This document shows positions 45,912-56,067 of a DNA stretch of 64,000 nt, in pieces (positions within the stretch are counted from its first letter, which is position 1; every line of letters begins with the position of its first letter). Source of the stretch: Asparagopsis taxiformis (taxonomy: Eukaryota; Rhodophyta; Florideophyceae; Bonnemaisoniales; Bonnemaisoniaceae); contig JALQPE010000430.1 in NCBI GenBank assembly GCA_030407315.1, positions 1 to 64,000 on the forward strand, given 5' to 3'. The translations under genes and the position numbers were made by a program. A model generated the notes under the pieces. The model saw only the letters and a program-made list of their open reading frames with translations, was not told where the DNA came from and did no database searches.

Positions 45912-46577
45912 TGTGGAACGACGTTAGTTCTAGAAGTAGCTGGTACGAGCTAGTGGACACGCTGTCCTCACGAAACGAAACAACGAACAGTGCCACCCGC
46001 TGGTGTTTGACTGTATTGTTAGAAAGGTAGAAGGTAGAGTGGTTAGCGAGTAGACACGAGCGTCACGACGCAACAATCCACGCGAGGATTACGTTAGCGA
46101 ACGAGGTGGTACGTCACCGGAGGCGCTCTCAACCAAGCCCGGAGGCACTACACGCAATCAGCCTTACGTGCGGCGATGGGTAGGGAGTACGCAGCTCGAC
46201 GGAGACGAAGCCTCGCTAGGCAAAACGTAAACGTAAAACGTAGAAGTCAGTCGTAGACTAGAGCCGTTGCCCGATCGTTGTCTTGTCCCCTTTCCCTCCC
46301 GGCACGATGCCAATACCTATATGGCCACGATGGCATCGCTTTACAGTGTAAACACTGCTCGTAACGTCCCCGAATGGGAAAGGACCTTGTGGGTCGCACG
46401 TAGGGACCCGTTGGTCCGTTGGCCGTTGCCAGTACGTTCGTTGCACACGTGTGCCGGTTGCGCGCGCACATGCGCCAGCAATGTTCGCGCATTGCTGTGG
46501 CAAGTCGTGTCCGCCGAAATTCGAATTCCGCAGAAATCGTAAATATTTGCAATTTCGGAATTGCCACGTATACTACA
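45912..46577 (-). mobile_element. LTR of the same Ty3 family (inverted)
   Basis: This is a diverged reverse complement of 39776-40434 with the same TG...CA limits. On the minus strand the sequence just after it begins CTGGTCTCTCGACC. A TGG start two bases inside is typical of a tRNA primer-binding site, which supports reading this as the 5' LTR of a minus-strand element. Confidence 0.8.
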
Positions 46578-46612
46578 GTCTTGGAGACATTCTTACCAAC
46601 CCTTTCTCCATT

Positions 46613-46936
46613 ATGGAACTATGCGATGTGATTGATCCACCAAACACCCAAGACATCATGACCGAGGGAAAACCGAGGATTGAAAAATCTTCATGTTCTT
46701 CATTGAATTCAGAAGAGCGCCATGATTTCGGCGATCCATTGAACGAATCTGACTTCCTGTTCTCATTCTTTTGTCACTGCACTGTTCAGGAATTGCAAGG
46801 CATCAACAAAAAATGGAATATGCGTGTGTCAGGTAACAAAAAATCCATCATTTCTCGTGCTCTCTTGAGAACTAAGATAATGAAAGGGCCTTTAGGAAGT
46901 TTGAAATATTTTCTCATGAAAGTAAATGGGATGTAG
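46613..46936 (+). CDS. Small protein with SAP-like motif
   Basis: A 107-residue frame starts at ATG 46613, 36 bp after the inverted LTR. Its C-terminal half (ELQGINKKWNMRVSGNKKSIISRAL) fits the helix-turn-helix pattern of SAP DNA-binding domains, which have a Leu-rich helix, a glycine and a basic helix. The first half is acidic and Ser-rich. It may be the first part of a longer, interrupted gene; no continuation was found. Confidence 0.4.
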   Translation: MELCDVIDPPNTQDIMTEGKPRIEKSSCSSLNSEERHDFGDPLNESDFLFSFFCHCTVQELQGINKKWNMRVSGNKKSIISRALLRTKIMKGPLGSLKYFLMKVNGM

Positions 46937-49250
46937 TAGAATTGCTTCGTATATTCGACAACGGACAGCATTGGCTGGAAGCCGAATCGGTGAGCCACCG
47001 CGAGGTGTTCGAGCCCTCATGTCTCGGTAGTCAGGCTCGGGTCGAGTTTGGTAGAGCAAAGGCGAATCGCCTGCCTTAGCGTGGGTTGAAAGGCCACACA
47101 GACGATCCGGCTAGAATCCTGTGGTCGCATGGTGAGTAATGGTGGTGCACCGAAAGATGGTGGTTCACCAACCCTAATAGGGAAGAAGGGAGAACACCAG
47201 GAACAACAGGGATGAGTGCCTTGTATAGGAAGCAAGAAGGAAAGAAGAAAGGGGAGCCCTATAAAATAGGGCAGGCCCTGGTACAGCGATGCATACAGCG
47301 ATACGCTGGCACAGTGGAGGAGGGGAAGTGGATCAAGAGCCGGGCACCAGGCACCCGACGATACGTGATCGAAGGGCACGGGCATCACCGGTGACGCGTG
47401 GTATCGGGGAAACGGAAGCTGATACAGCAGAATAACCAGTCAAAGACTGAATCAGAGAGTGACCAGGGTCGGCGCGGTCCGCGCTATAGCCAAAAACGAA
47501 TTAGGCTTCCATGAGACTGCAAAACGATAGTCGGGAGCACATCAATAACCAAGTCTGATTGGTCGGCCGGGGGGGAGTTTGCTGAACCCGCACTATGGCC
47601 AGGAAAGAAAGCTGATACAGCGGGGAATGGGTTCCAGAAGCAGGCCAGACACTATTGCCAAAGTCGAAGCAGGCTGCAATGAGACTGCGAAACTAAAGTT
47701 GGGAGTGCCTCGCAACCATACCTCCGGATGGGCACCAGGCGGCCGAAGACACCTGATTGAGGGTGTGGGACTCCTCCCGTATTGCGCTGCGAGCGGTCGC
47801 GGGAGGATAATTCCAGGCGTCCGGAAAGGGCGCCAGGAGGGGTCACTAAAGCGGTACGCTCGCGAGCGTGAGTGGGCGTTCGGTAAGGAATCAGCAGCGA
47901 AGAGCCGCGTTGCTAATCGCTAGCCGCGGTGACGTGGCAAAGGAATTGTCGCCCAAGTACAAATGGGCGCGTACCGCCTTGCATTGGCACCGGGCCACAT
48001 TGCTTGCGCCGGACCCTTCGGCGAGTGTGCAACGTGTAGCGATATAGGCGTGATTAGTCGCACACGTGAGCGAGCGGGAAGATTCTCCCGTTACAACTAT
48101 GCACGTGTACGTTACGTCTGGCCGTTTCTATTAGTTTACACGTAGCAACGTAGCAGCTTACTCTGTAAGGCCCCTGGGCTGCATTAACACCCCACAAGGT
48201 CCATTGGACGCCGGACCGGGACCATTGGTCCTGGTCCGGTCCCGGCAGTCTCGTTGACCATTTAAGGCCAACGGACTGACCAATAAGCTATAATATAAGC
48301 AGATCGTTTCGGTTCCAAATCATTCAACCGTGGTCGTTTAACTTACAACTAAATGGCGGCGGCAATTCCTTCGCAGGATACCAGCCGCTCCACTTCGATC
48401 TCCAATTGGGGACCGCTCGCACTCGTCCCCAATTTCCCGCCGCGAGCCTCCTCCGGCGGGAGTGCACGTAGATTGCCCTAGGGCATTTCGTCTCCGCGGT
48501 AGTGGACCACCTTCCAGCTTCTTTTAACGCCGCCAGGCGACCGAGAGTGGCCTTCCGCCCACCGGGAAAAGGCTACCGACTGGGAGCGCTGTCGATTCGG
48601 CACTCCCAGCCGGTTAACCGAGCCATCGCCCGTGGGCTTCTCAATCAGTCTCGACTGCTGCCGCGGGTGGTATCACAGTTGCGGAATCTGCTGTGTGGGC
48701 AGCCACGCGTGGAGGCGACCACAACTCCCCGCGGGGATCCATCGCGCTAAGTGCCTAGTTAACCCTTAAGTGGGTTGAGGACGGCCACAGCCGATAGATC
48801 CCTCCGGCAGGTTAGATCCAGCCGTCCCGGACCCCGCTCTACCACCCGCTACCGGGTTGGGAGACAGGTGTCCGGGCTCCGAGGGATCGATCCACCCGAC
48901 ACAGCCCTCGGGCTACCAGGATCGCACGAGGCGTCAGCCTCGTGGAATCGGCGCTCTCGCTCGTGAGTTTGAAGTCTTATCCCTATCTACTTATCCTCCT
49001 TGGAGGTACAATCTATCTTACAGGGCTAAGGTCCTACAGTTTTCTTCTTCGCTGTCTTAGTGGTCGGTACAATCCTGTCGGCCGTTCTCAGAGTTCGTTT
49101 GCCGAGATGTAATGCACTGTCATGCGCATTACTGTGGCGGCTCCCTCATTGGTAGGCAGCGGCCCCCGGGGCAGGAGGGGCATACGGTGGTGGAACCCTC
49201 CCGCCGTAATTTTTTTCCCTATTGAATTTTCCAGATATTGGAAGTTCAAT
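46937..49250. other. Retroelement-like debris with diverged repeats
   Basis: Two diverged direct repeats (about 47400-47530 and 47600-47710) share GAAGCTGATACAGC and CAATGAGACTGC blocks. From about 47950 to 49070 the sequence resembles an LTR, with TGTCGCCC at the start, a TATA-like CTATAATATAAGC at about 48287 and a possible end at GGTACA. Open frames here have no recognisable domain. Around 48180-48260 there are GGACC/GGTCC inverted repeats. Confidence 0.4.
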
Positions 49251-49324
49251 GGTTCTGTGGCCAAATTGGATAAGGCATCGGTCTACGGATCCGGAGATTG
49301 CAGGTTCAAGTCCTGCCAGAATCG
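49251..49324 (+). tRNA. tRNA-Arg (ACG)
   Basis: The acceptor stem GGTTCTG pairs with CAGAATC (one G-T pair), followed by discriminator G. The D arm is GCC...GGC and the T arm is GCAGG-TTCAAGT-CCTGC. The anticodon loop CTACGGA has ACG at positions 34-36. The last anticodon-stem pair (31-39) is a T-T mismatch, the only irregularity. No intron. Confidence 0.85.
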
Positions 49325-49857
49325 TGGGGAAGTCCCAAGCTCTCCCGTTCTTTTTGCAAAGCTCACCGGCCATATGACAGTTCGCCTTTCGTCTGAACGT
49401 GAAAATGTGTTTTGGCTTCTGGTCCAAGGGTCATCATGGCACAGAATTGTTTTGTAATGGGTCCCAGCCGCTGCGATACAGAAGAATACAACATGGAACT
49501 AGAGTACAGAAAAGTATTCGTCAATTTTCATCTCTACAGAGCCAAACAGCTTTATACGTTGTAGCTAGTCTACATTTACCGTCTCAACATGACCACAAGA
49601 AGAATAAGTTGAGCACAATTTCTCGTTCACACTCTAATTACCTGACCTGATAGCAGCCCCACACGCCAACAGCATATGATATCCAGTGTCTCGGAAAACT
49701 ATACACATGTAGTATTTGAATCAATTGTATGCACAATAATACAATTCTTCCCTTACCCACTTCATCGACACATCTTTCCATGATATCCCTCATTTGTCTC
49801 TATGAAGACTGATCGCAATGGGAGCACATGCGAACAACAACAACCCCCACACACAAT
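49325..49857. other. Spacer between tRNA-Arg and fascin-like gene
   Basis: No gene was seen. The right half is A/T-rich and would hold the 3' untranslated region of the minus-strand gene that ends at 49858. Confidence 0.5.
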
Positions 49858-50982
49858 TTATGATACATTGAGAGCTTGTGCTGTGGAAATTGGACTTTGC
49901 ACAGTCTTCCCCGATTGGCTGTAGGCATTGAATCCATTCCTACCGCATGTATCCACACCCCGTTCCAAACTCGACCGTCGAATGCATTCCGTGCGAATCT
50001 GCTCCATGGTGTCTATGGTCGCATGCGAAATGAGCCCGTCTAGCAGGAATCCCGGAGCTGGAACCGAGCTATTCGCGATCAACGAGCATTTCACAAGCGA
50101 CTTACCATCCCCTTGTTCCACCGCTTGCCATTTTCCATGATATTGTTTCACGCCCAATCCATGCTTCAAATCCATGCACACCGACGATTTCTCCGGATTT
50201 TCGAGCACATTGAGCACCATTTTCATCGGAATGGTCAGAATCAAAAACGTATGCGACTGCACCATCAGCACCGTCAGTTCGGTATCGCTCATACGTTCCA
50301 GAACGCGACTCTCCGTTGCGTCCTGTATAAAGTCTGCAAATCCGTCATAATCGCACAAAACTTGATACGCAATTCGCGCCGGAGCCGGTACCACAACGCT
50401 TGCTTCGACTTGTCGCGCACCGTCCGGACATACGCGTAGTCGCAAACGTGGCTTGCTTTGATCCATCATGGACGGCAGCGCCAACCTCAGATGAAACTGC
50501 TCATTCCGTCCGTGTCTTGTGTTTTTGCTAAGTACAACTTGGCCATCGCGTTTGGCAGAGAGATATCCCTTGCGTGACATCAGCACTACTCGATCATCAT
50601 CGGCCACAGTATGAACGTAGAAACTTTCTGGTTTCTTCGACATATCCGTCAGACAGCGCTCTTCGAGACCGTCGCTTTCTGAACTTTGGTCTGGAACTGC
50701 GACCAATTTGTCAAATTGGCTGCTAAACGTCAGATACAAGCCGCGAGAATCTCTCAATTTGGCCGATCGTGTTGCGCTATCATACTCGATGGAAAACCCA
50801 TCCCACCCAGAGTCCCTATTACAGGCGGCTGTGACGGGCGCGCCTGGTTTCGAAGCGAGGAACCATCCGTACGAACTTTGAATTCGAACGGGTGACGATC
50901 GTATGGCATCATATGCCATCGCCATTGTGCAATCGGACGGTCTGCACTCGTTGTCCGTTCTCAAAGTCGGTGGAAGAGGCAT
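49858..50982 (-). CDS. Fascin-like plus SRPBCC (polyketide cyclase/COQ10-type) protein
   Basis: A 374-residue frame. Residues about 30-180 look like a beta-trefoil of the fascin type (GWFLASKPG, GLYLTFSS, KGYLSAKRDGQVVLS, each a GxYLS-like strand). Residues about 190-340 are an SRPBCC lipid-binding fold: VEASVVVPAPARIAYQVL, then DYDGFADFIQDATESRVLE, the classic opening of COQ10/polyketide-cyclase-like domains. Such domains bind hydrophobic ligands. The ligand and location here are unknown. The upstream frame at 50961-51569 overlaps by 22 bp, is also trefoil-like and breaks off in the middle of a strand, so the two are probably one gene with a frame change near 50975. Confidence 0.7.
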   Translation of the reverse strand: MPLPPTLRTDNECRPSDCTMAMAYDAIRSSPVRIQSSYGWFLASKPGAPVTAACNRDSGWDGFSIEYDSATRSAKLRDSRGLYLTFSSQFDKLVAVPDQSSESDGLEERCLTDMSKKPESFYVHTVADDDRVVLMSRKGYLSAKRDGQVVLSKNTRHGRNEQFHLRLALPSMMDQSKPRLRLRVCPDGARQVEASVVVPAPARIAYQVLCDYDGFADFIQDATESRVLERMSDTELTVLMVQSHTFLILTIPMKMVLNVLENPEKSSVCMDLKHGLGVKQYHGKWQAVEQGDGKSLVKCSLIANSSVPAPGFLLDGLISHATIDTMEQIRTECIRRSSLERGVDTCGRNGFNAYSQSGKTVQSPISTAQALNVS

Positions 50983-51569
50983 ATTATTATCAAAAACGTT
51001 TCACTCTGCGCTGCGGAAGCGGCGCACACTCTGGCCCTCTTGGTATCAGCATGCACACTAAGATACCTGCCTACAGCACACGGACAGTGCAAGGTGACAT
51101 GGGCGGAATCCATTGCGGTGTCCGACACACGCAGTTCAAACACAGCGGCCTGCAATTCGGACACGGTGAGACTAACAAGGCCTGTTTTCGGGTCGAGTGC
51201 CAGCCAAGCTCTAGGCGTTGTTTTCGCCGGGGCAGCCGTGGCAAGTCGCGCTTTATCGGAGCGCTGCGGATCGGAGGTGTCGAAATGAAGGAAGAACAGA
51301 GTGGCGGAAAGCGGAACAGATGTCGGATCGACCCATCCGACAGGTTCGTCCGGATAGAGCGGGTCGGGATAATGCGCGAGAACGACTGGTTTATGTCGAC
51401 GACGCATGCAACGAATTCGAACTAGCGGACCGGATAGCAATGCTACTTCCTCCTCATCCACAGCGGAAATACCCAGTTCGTGCAGTACGCGGTGCGCGTA
51501 CGTCCACAGAGAATATGCAGCTGTCCAACGCCCGCCCCATGGACGTTGCGAACTTGGCTTTGCGCCCAT
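50961..51569 (-). CDS. N-terminal part of fascin-like/SRPBCC gene (frame-shifted)
   Basis: The likely start is MGAKPSSQ at 51569; the frame remains open upstream to 51749, but that part is Ser/Pro-rich and leader-like. It contains beta-trefoil-type strands (RAWLALDPKTGLVSL and GRYLSVHADTKRARV). It ends SETFLI followed by a few out-of-place residues. A one-base change in the T5 run or the ATA repeat near 50978-50992 would join it to the 374-residue frame. No consensus intron fits the junction. A sequencing error or a true mutation is possible. Confidence 0.55.
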   Translation of the reverse strand: MGAKPSSQRPWGGRWTAAYSLWTYAHRVLHELGISAVDEEEVALLSGPLVRIRCMRRRHKPVVLAHYPDPLYPDEPVGWVDPTSVPLSATLFFLHFDTSDPQRSDKARLATAAPAKTTPRAWLALDPKTGLVSLTVSELQAAVFELRVSDTAMDSAHVTLHCPCAVGRYLSVHADTKRARVCAASAAQSETFLIIICLFHRL

Positions 51570-51749
51570 TACTGTCTCAGGCAGAGTGGGCAAGTGTGGT
51601 GGGAGAGGCGATGCGATGCGATGCGATGCGGTCCAGGGCAAGCACGGGCACGGCTCGTAGGCAGAGCTACGCTGGTCGGATAGATGGGATGTGGACGAGT
51701 AGGATATGGGAAGAAGGGTATGATGACAAACCAGTGGGAGGTTGTGCAT

Positions 51750-52625
51750 AAACTAACAAAATGGAAAATTTGTGGATTTGGCGATTGCGTTGCATGCGAT
51801 GTTTGCAGGGGTGAGTATTGGGATTTTGGAGAAACCGCTGATTTTTTTTATTCGACCAATTATGTGGCGAGATCGCCCATCGTTGTGTACTTGTCCAATG
51901 ATGTATGCTGCACTGTCCGAGGTGCAGCGTGACACCAATCCTGCGTGGCATTTAACTCGGGCCCCAGATCAAAGTTTTTTCCGCCCTGGGAGCCAATAGG
52001 GTTTGTGCGAAATAGAAGTGCCACAATTCATGACATGTTATTTGTTTTTCCAGTTGTTACGTCGGGCGGTTGAAACCATTTTTTTTGTTTGAAAAAAGGG
52101 TATTGTACAGTGGTTGAAGATTCAGAAAATGGTCATGTGCACTGGATGCACAGGTGTCTTCCTGTTTACAGAGTATCTACCAGAGTGGTAGCACAATTTC
52201 GCCATGCACGTTGTGACAATGTTGGAATGTTTTGGCACGAATGCTAACAGGCGTTTTTGTCTAGCCTACCACCTCCGAGAACGACCCTCCATCAGTTATC
52301 CTATGCTCTCACATCTATACAGCAGATTTCAGTACGCTCTACCTCTACCCATCATGTTCTTCTCCAGCCAAGTTTATGTATTGGCACCTTCCTGGCGACT
52401 TGCCCAATTCAAGAACATCTCTTTAACGACTTGTAATTATCTGCGCTAGCTTCCTACCCGTCAGGATTCTGAAATGCATTGCGCAATCGTAATCAAGTTA
52501 TTCTCCGCACACAGAACCGCAGCAACATGTAACACAAATGTTGGACTGCAGGTAACTGAATTAACACAGTAGCTTCAAATTGATAACGTTTTCCACCTCC
52601 AGTCGCCAACTGAGTATGGTGAGAT
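51750..52625. other. Spacer upstream of tRNA-Ala
   Basis: No convincing gene. The longest frame (52204-52449) has no recognisable motif. Confidence 0.5.
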
Positions 52626-52698
52626 GGGTCTGTAGCTCAATTGGTAGAGTGCTCCCTTCGCATGGGAGAAGTACCGGGATCGAAGCCCGGCAGATCCA
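52626..52698 (+). tRNA. tRNA-Ala (CGC)
   Basis: The acceptor stem GGGTCTG/CAGATCC pairs fully, with discriminator A. The D arm is GCTCAATTGGTAGAGT. The anticodon stem CTCCC/GGGAG encloses TTCGCAT with anticodon CGC. The T arm is CCGGG-ATCGAAG-CCCGG. No intron. Confidence 0.92.
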
Positions 52699-53941
52699 CG
52701 TCGTTTTTTGGCAATCGCCTGCACCGTGTCGAACGCATGCGCCAACATGTTATCAGCGCATCAGAGACTACTACCATCAACTGCAAATCGTAAAGGCTGT
52801 GAGTTGAAATCGAAGACTTATCCTTGACTGTGTGGTGCGACTTGGTGAACAGGAGATACCTCTCATGTAGGTTGTGGAGATATTTTGACGAAGACGGACG
52901 AATATCCGCGGATCAGCCACCACTGGTGGCTGTTTTTCGAACAAGGTTGGTGTATTGATAAGAGCTGGCAGCTTTTGATTGGACAGCGCGGCAATGCGCT
53001 GTTGTCTCACTCAAGCAGAGCGAGTGGTGATTGTTCACGTAATTTCATTTGTTTGTTTCGTTTAAACTATCGTGCGACAGCAGCAATTGTAGCAATTTAA
53101 ATTGCATCATGCAAAATCTTTCGCTACACAAGACTTTGCCACACGCGGTGTTTTTCAGCTGTATGGTGTGCGGCGACTATCTCTGTCATGCCCAAATCGT
53201 TGAAATGAGTGCCATGACAGGAAGCAATGGCTGGTATTTTGCATCCACCAAACGTTATGACAGTCTCACAGTCTCATGCGAGATCAGATGCAGCTCCATC
53301 ACCGTATTTATTCACTGCCCACCTCCGTTGTGTATCATGCGATGGATGATGGTGCAGTTATTTTTACCATGCACCGAGATGAAATACAGAGAGGATGGCA
53401 TTGCTCGATCGACGAGATAGGGGCTCCTCCTACATGACCAGCTGCTGTTACGCAACAAGATGAATTGACACGAAGACGAAAATGATATTTCTCTCACACC
53501 TGCTATTCTATTGTACATAAATTTTGCGCGATTCGCTATCTACTGAGAATCTGTGGTGTACTGTCGAGTGGACGGCACGGCACGTGAGCGCAGTGTTGTT
53601 GCAGGGCGTCCTTGCTGCTCGCCGATGACATGGACGCGCGTGCATCCGAAGTGCGAGATGCATACCTTTGAATTTTAACCAAAATTAGACAGTGCTGCCT
53701 GCTCCGCACTATCAGCAACGACACTGCATGCCTTGTCCAGCATGATACCAATCAATGGTCATTTCATGGCATCATCTTCGCTCCCGACTATACCATCTGT
53801 GTTGTGTTTGCAAATATAAACATTCGCATCGCTCGACACGATACTTTGTTTCTATCCCGCCATACCATATTCATTCAATTCCACCCTTCAACTCATGCGC
53901 ATCGCTCAATTTATCCGTCACAAAGTTTCCCAACACACACC
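52699..53941. other. Spacer without recognised genes
   Basis: Only short frames without family motifs are present on either strand. Confidence 0.5.
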
Positions 53942-54148
53942 ATGACTTTCCTCCGCAAACGCTCCAAAGATACCGAGCACAATCTTCGGCAAGACCGTGA
54001 CCCTGTGCAATCTTCGAAACAGAGGAATAGGAAATCAAAGAAGAACAAGAAGCAACTTTCAGATCCTACTCCAGACATTGGACCTGCCACTCCCATGCTA
54101 CGCATGCCCGTCATGTCGCCGTGGAGCGCGACATACGCCACAGCATGA
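53942..54148 (+). CDS. Small basic hypothetical protein
   Basis: A 68-residue frame, lysine/arginine-rich in the middle (KQRNRKSKKNKK), with a Pro/Met-rich end. The ATG follows a long pyrimidine- and C-rich leader ending ACACACC, similar to the leader of the TIP30-like gene. No homology is recognised; it could be a short real gene or a chance frame. Confidence 0.3.
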   Translation: MTFLRKRSKDTEHNLRQDRDPVQSSKQRNRKSKKNKKQLSDPTPDIGPATPMLRMPVMSPWSATYATA

Positions 54149-54322
54149 ATCATGTCTACCCTACTCTTCTAATTGTGCTTACTCAACCTGTATAATATCC
54201 CGTCAGTGACACTAAACCATGCCACATTTCAATCTTTCACATCCCCATTGCCTACAAGCTCTGTACAAAACTAAGATTCCCATTACAGTATCCCTACACC
54301 TACACTATAGTCACAGCCAGAT

Positions 54323-55384
54323 TCATTCGCACTCACGAGACCAACGCGTCGAATCCGGAACGAGCGCGTCTCGCCGTGCAAACATCTCACCTTGTCGTTC
54401 TCTCCCATGCGATGCCATGGTAACCGCACGAATCTGCGTCTGCACAACGCCGAGACAGCCGAGAAACAGCACCCAGACGGCGGCAATCATGGACACGCAT
54501 CCATCTTGTTGCTCGCCACTGCTCGGAAACTCGGCTTTTAAAATGTATGCCGCTGTCGCTGCGGACGACGCTAAACCGAGGCGATTTCCTAGCGTGGTAA
54601 AAGCCACCACCGGTACCAACGACGTCCAAACCAGAATCACGGGTGATGTGACGCCGGCTGCTGAGATGGTGTACGCGATGATGTCGCTGATGAGTAGTAC
54701 AGTGGCGAGATAAACGTCCGCAGTGAGACGCGCTACAAATGGCACAGCAAGTATCAGCAAGGTAATCAATCGCAGTAGCCACGCATCTCGAAGCGCGTAC
54801 GCTAGAAGTGCTGCGCATGGGAACAGCATTAGACTCACGGCGGCCAAAAAGAGAAACTTGAGTTGTGTATCTGCATGTGTGCCATTGGGCTTGTTGGGCA
54901 CGAATACTGTCAATTTACAAATTGCTGCTGCAATGATAGTTCGGATATGTACGAGGAGCGAGCTTCTTGCGCGCGGTTTAGATGTACTTGAAAACATAAA
55001 AGACGGCTGCGTTGACACGGTCGTACTGGCCAATATTCTGCGATTGGAGTTGGATTTAGCGTCCATTTCTCTATCCAAATCTGGCGGATGGTCGTCGTCG
55101 TCGTCATCGTCACTTTCTGAATCTGTAACGAGAGCGGTTTGGACATGTGCAGCGTGCGCGCTATCGGGCGCATGCGAGAAGACCTCCGGAACCATTCCGT
55201 CTGCTTCGTCGTCGGACGTGTCCGCATAGGCGGGGTAGAGCGACTGTTGCGGCGGCTTGGCCATGGTGGAGAAGGAGGAGACGCGCGGGACGCCGACAGG
55301 TTGCGCACTGGCGGTTGCGTTGGCCAGCGCTGGGAGAGACACGTTGCGTACGAGACCTGTCGAGCGCGACTCGGACATCATCAT
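54323..55384 (-). CDS. Multi-spanning membrane protein, unknown
   Basis: A 353-residue frame starting MMMSES. Residues 1-140 are polar and Ser-rich with an acidic run (SDDDDDDD, 91-98). Hydrophobic segments follow at about 145-162, 176-198, 202-220, 224-245, 247-264 and 296-315, suggesting about six membrane spans. A basic tail of about 35 residues ends it. The arrangement resembles the membrane module of some sensor proteins, but no signalling domain is present, so no function is assigned. It is convergent with the small frame at 53942. Confidence 0.65.
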   Translation of the reverse strand: MMMSESRSTGLVRNVSLPALANATASAQPVGVPRVSSFSTMAKPPQQSLYPAYADTSDDEADGMVPEVFSHAPDSAHAAHVQTALVTDSESDDDDDDDHPPDLDREMDAKSNSNRRILASTTVSTQPSFMFSSTSKPRARSSLLVHIRTIIAAAICKLTVFVPNKPNGTHADTQLKFLFLAAVSLMLFPCAALLAYALRDAWLLRLITLLILAVPFVARLTADVYLATVLLISDIIAYTISAAGVTSPVILVWTSLVPVVAFTTLGNRLGLASSAATAAYILKAEFPSSGEQQDGCVSMIAAVWVLFLGCLGVVQTQIRAVTMASHGRERQGEMFARRDALVPDSTRWSRECE

Positions 55385-55796
55385 TGTCGGTGGCGTTGAC
55401 TGTTCTACGAAGGACGCGGCGCGCGGGCAGACGCTTGGGTGCAGGACTGGGGAGATTTGCAGGACGATGGAGACGCGATGATGTAGAGAGCGGTATATCT
55501 CGTTGTGGGAGATGTTTTGTTGTGCTGCATGGGTGCTGGGACGGGTTAAAAATTAGTAAATTTGAGGAGGCTTTTGGAAAACACAGTTGCCAATTGGACG
55601 GCGTTGTGTGCATTTACATTGGGATGGCAGCCACGCAATACAGCAAATGAGGGGACTGTGTTTTCTGTAGACCACTCACATGCTCTCGAGTCGTCAACCG
55701 TTGTTGGAGCCGCCTCCTGCCATTGACAATACCTTGATATGTAGCTATCGTCACCACTGTACTCGTCTGGTGCCAAGTCCAAACCGAGTGTCTTGA

Positions 55797-55878
55797 CGAT
55801 GATAGCACGATTCGCACCTGCGCCCTCGAAGAAATTGCGTTTCTGGTTTCACGCATTGGACCGCTCGGCCATATCATC
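55797..55878 (-). pseudogene. Decayed tRNA-Ser-like copy
   Basis: It has the same length (82 nt) and both acceptor strands (GATGATA/TATCATC) as the tRNA-Ser at 55986-56067. The anticodon stem no longer pairs in register, the base before the anticodon is C instead of T, and the T stem has a mismatch. It looks like a duplicated and decaying tRNA gene. Confidence 0.75.
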
Positions 55879-55985
55879 CCGCGACTTTGTCAATCAGAGG
55901 TCTGAAACTGTGTGTACACGATTACTCTGCTTCTTGTGCGGAAGAAATGAAAAGTTTCGGACGGAGGGGAAAAAATTTTTTAAAC

Positions 55986-56067
55986 CGATGATACCAGGAT
56001 TCGAACCTGGGCCCCCGAAAGGATGTGATTTCTAGTCACACGCATTAGACCGCTCTGCCATATCATC
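55986..56067 (-). tRNA. tRNA-Ser (AGA)
   Basis: A class II tRNA. The acceptor GATGATA/TATCATC has discriminator G. The anticodon stem TGTGA/TCACA encloses CTAGAAA with anticodon AGA. The variable arm is long (CCTTTCGGGGGC region) and the T arm is CCAGG-TTCGAAT-CCTGG. No intron. A decayed copy lies about 110 bp away on the same strand. Confidence 0.92.

Noticed and set aside
50892..51751. Plus-strand frames of 177 residues
   Set aside because: They lie opposite the fascin-like gene and show no motif of their own.
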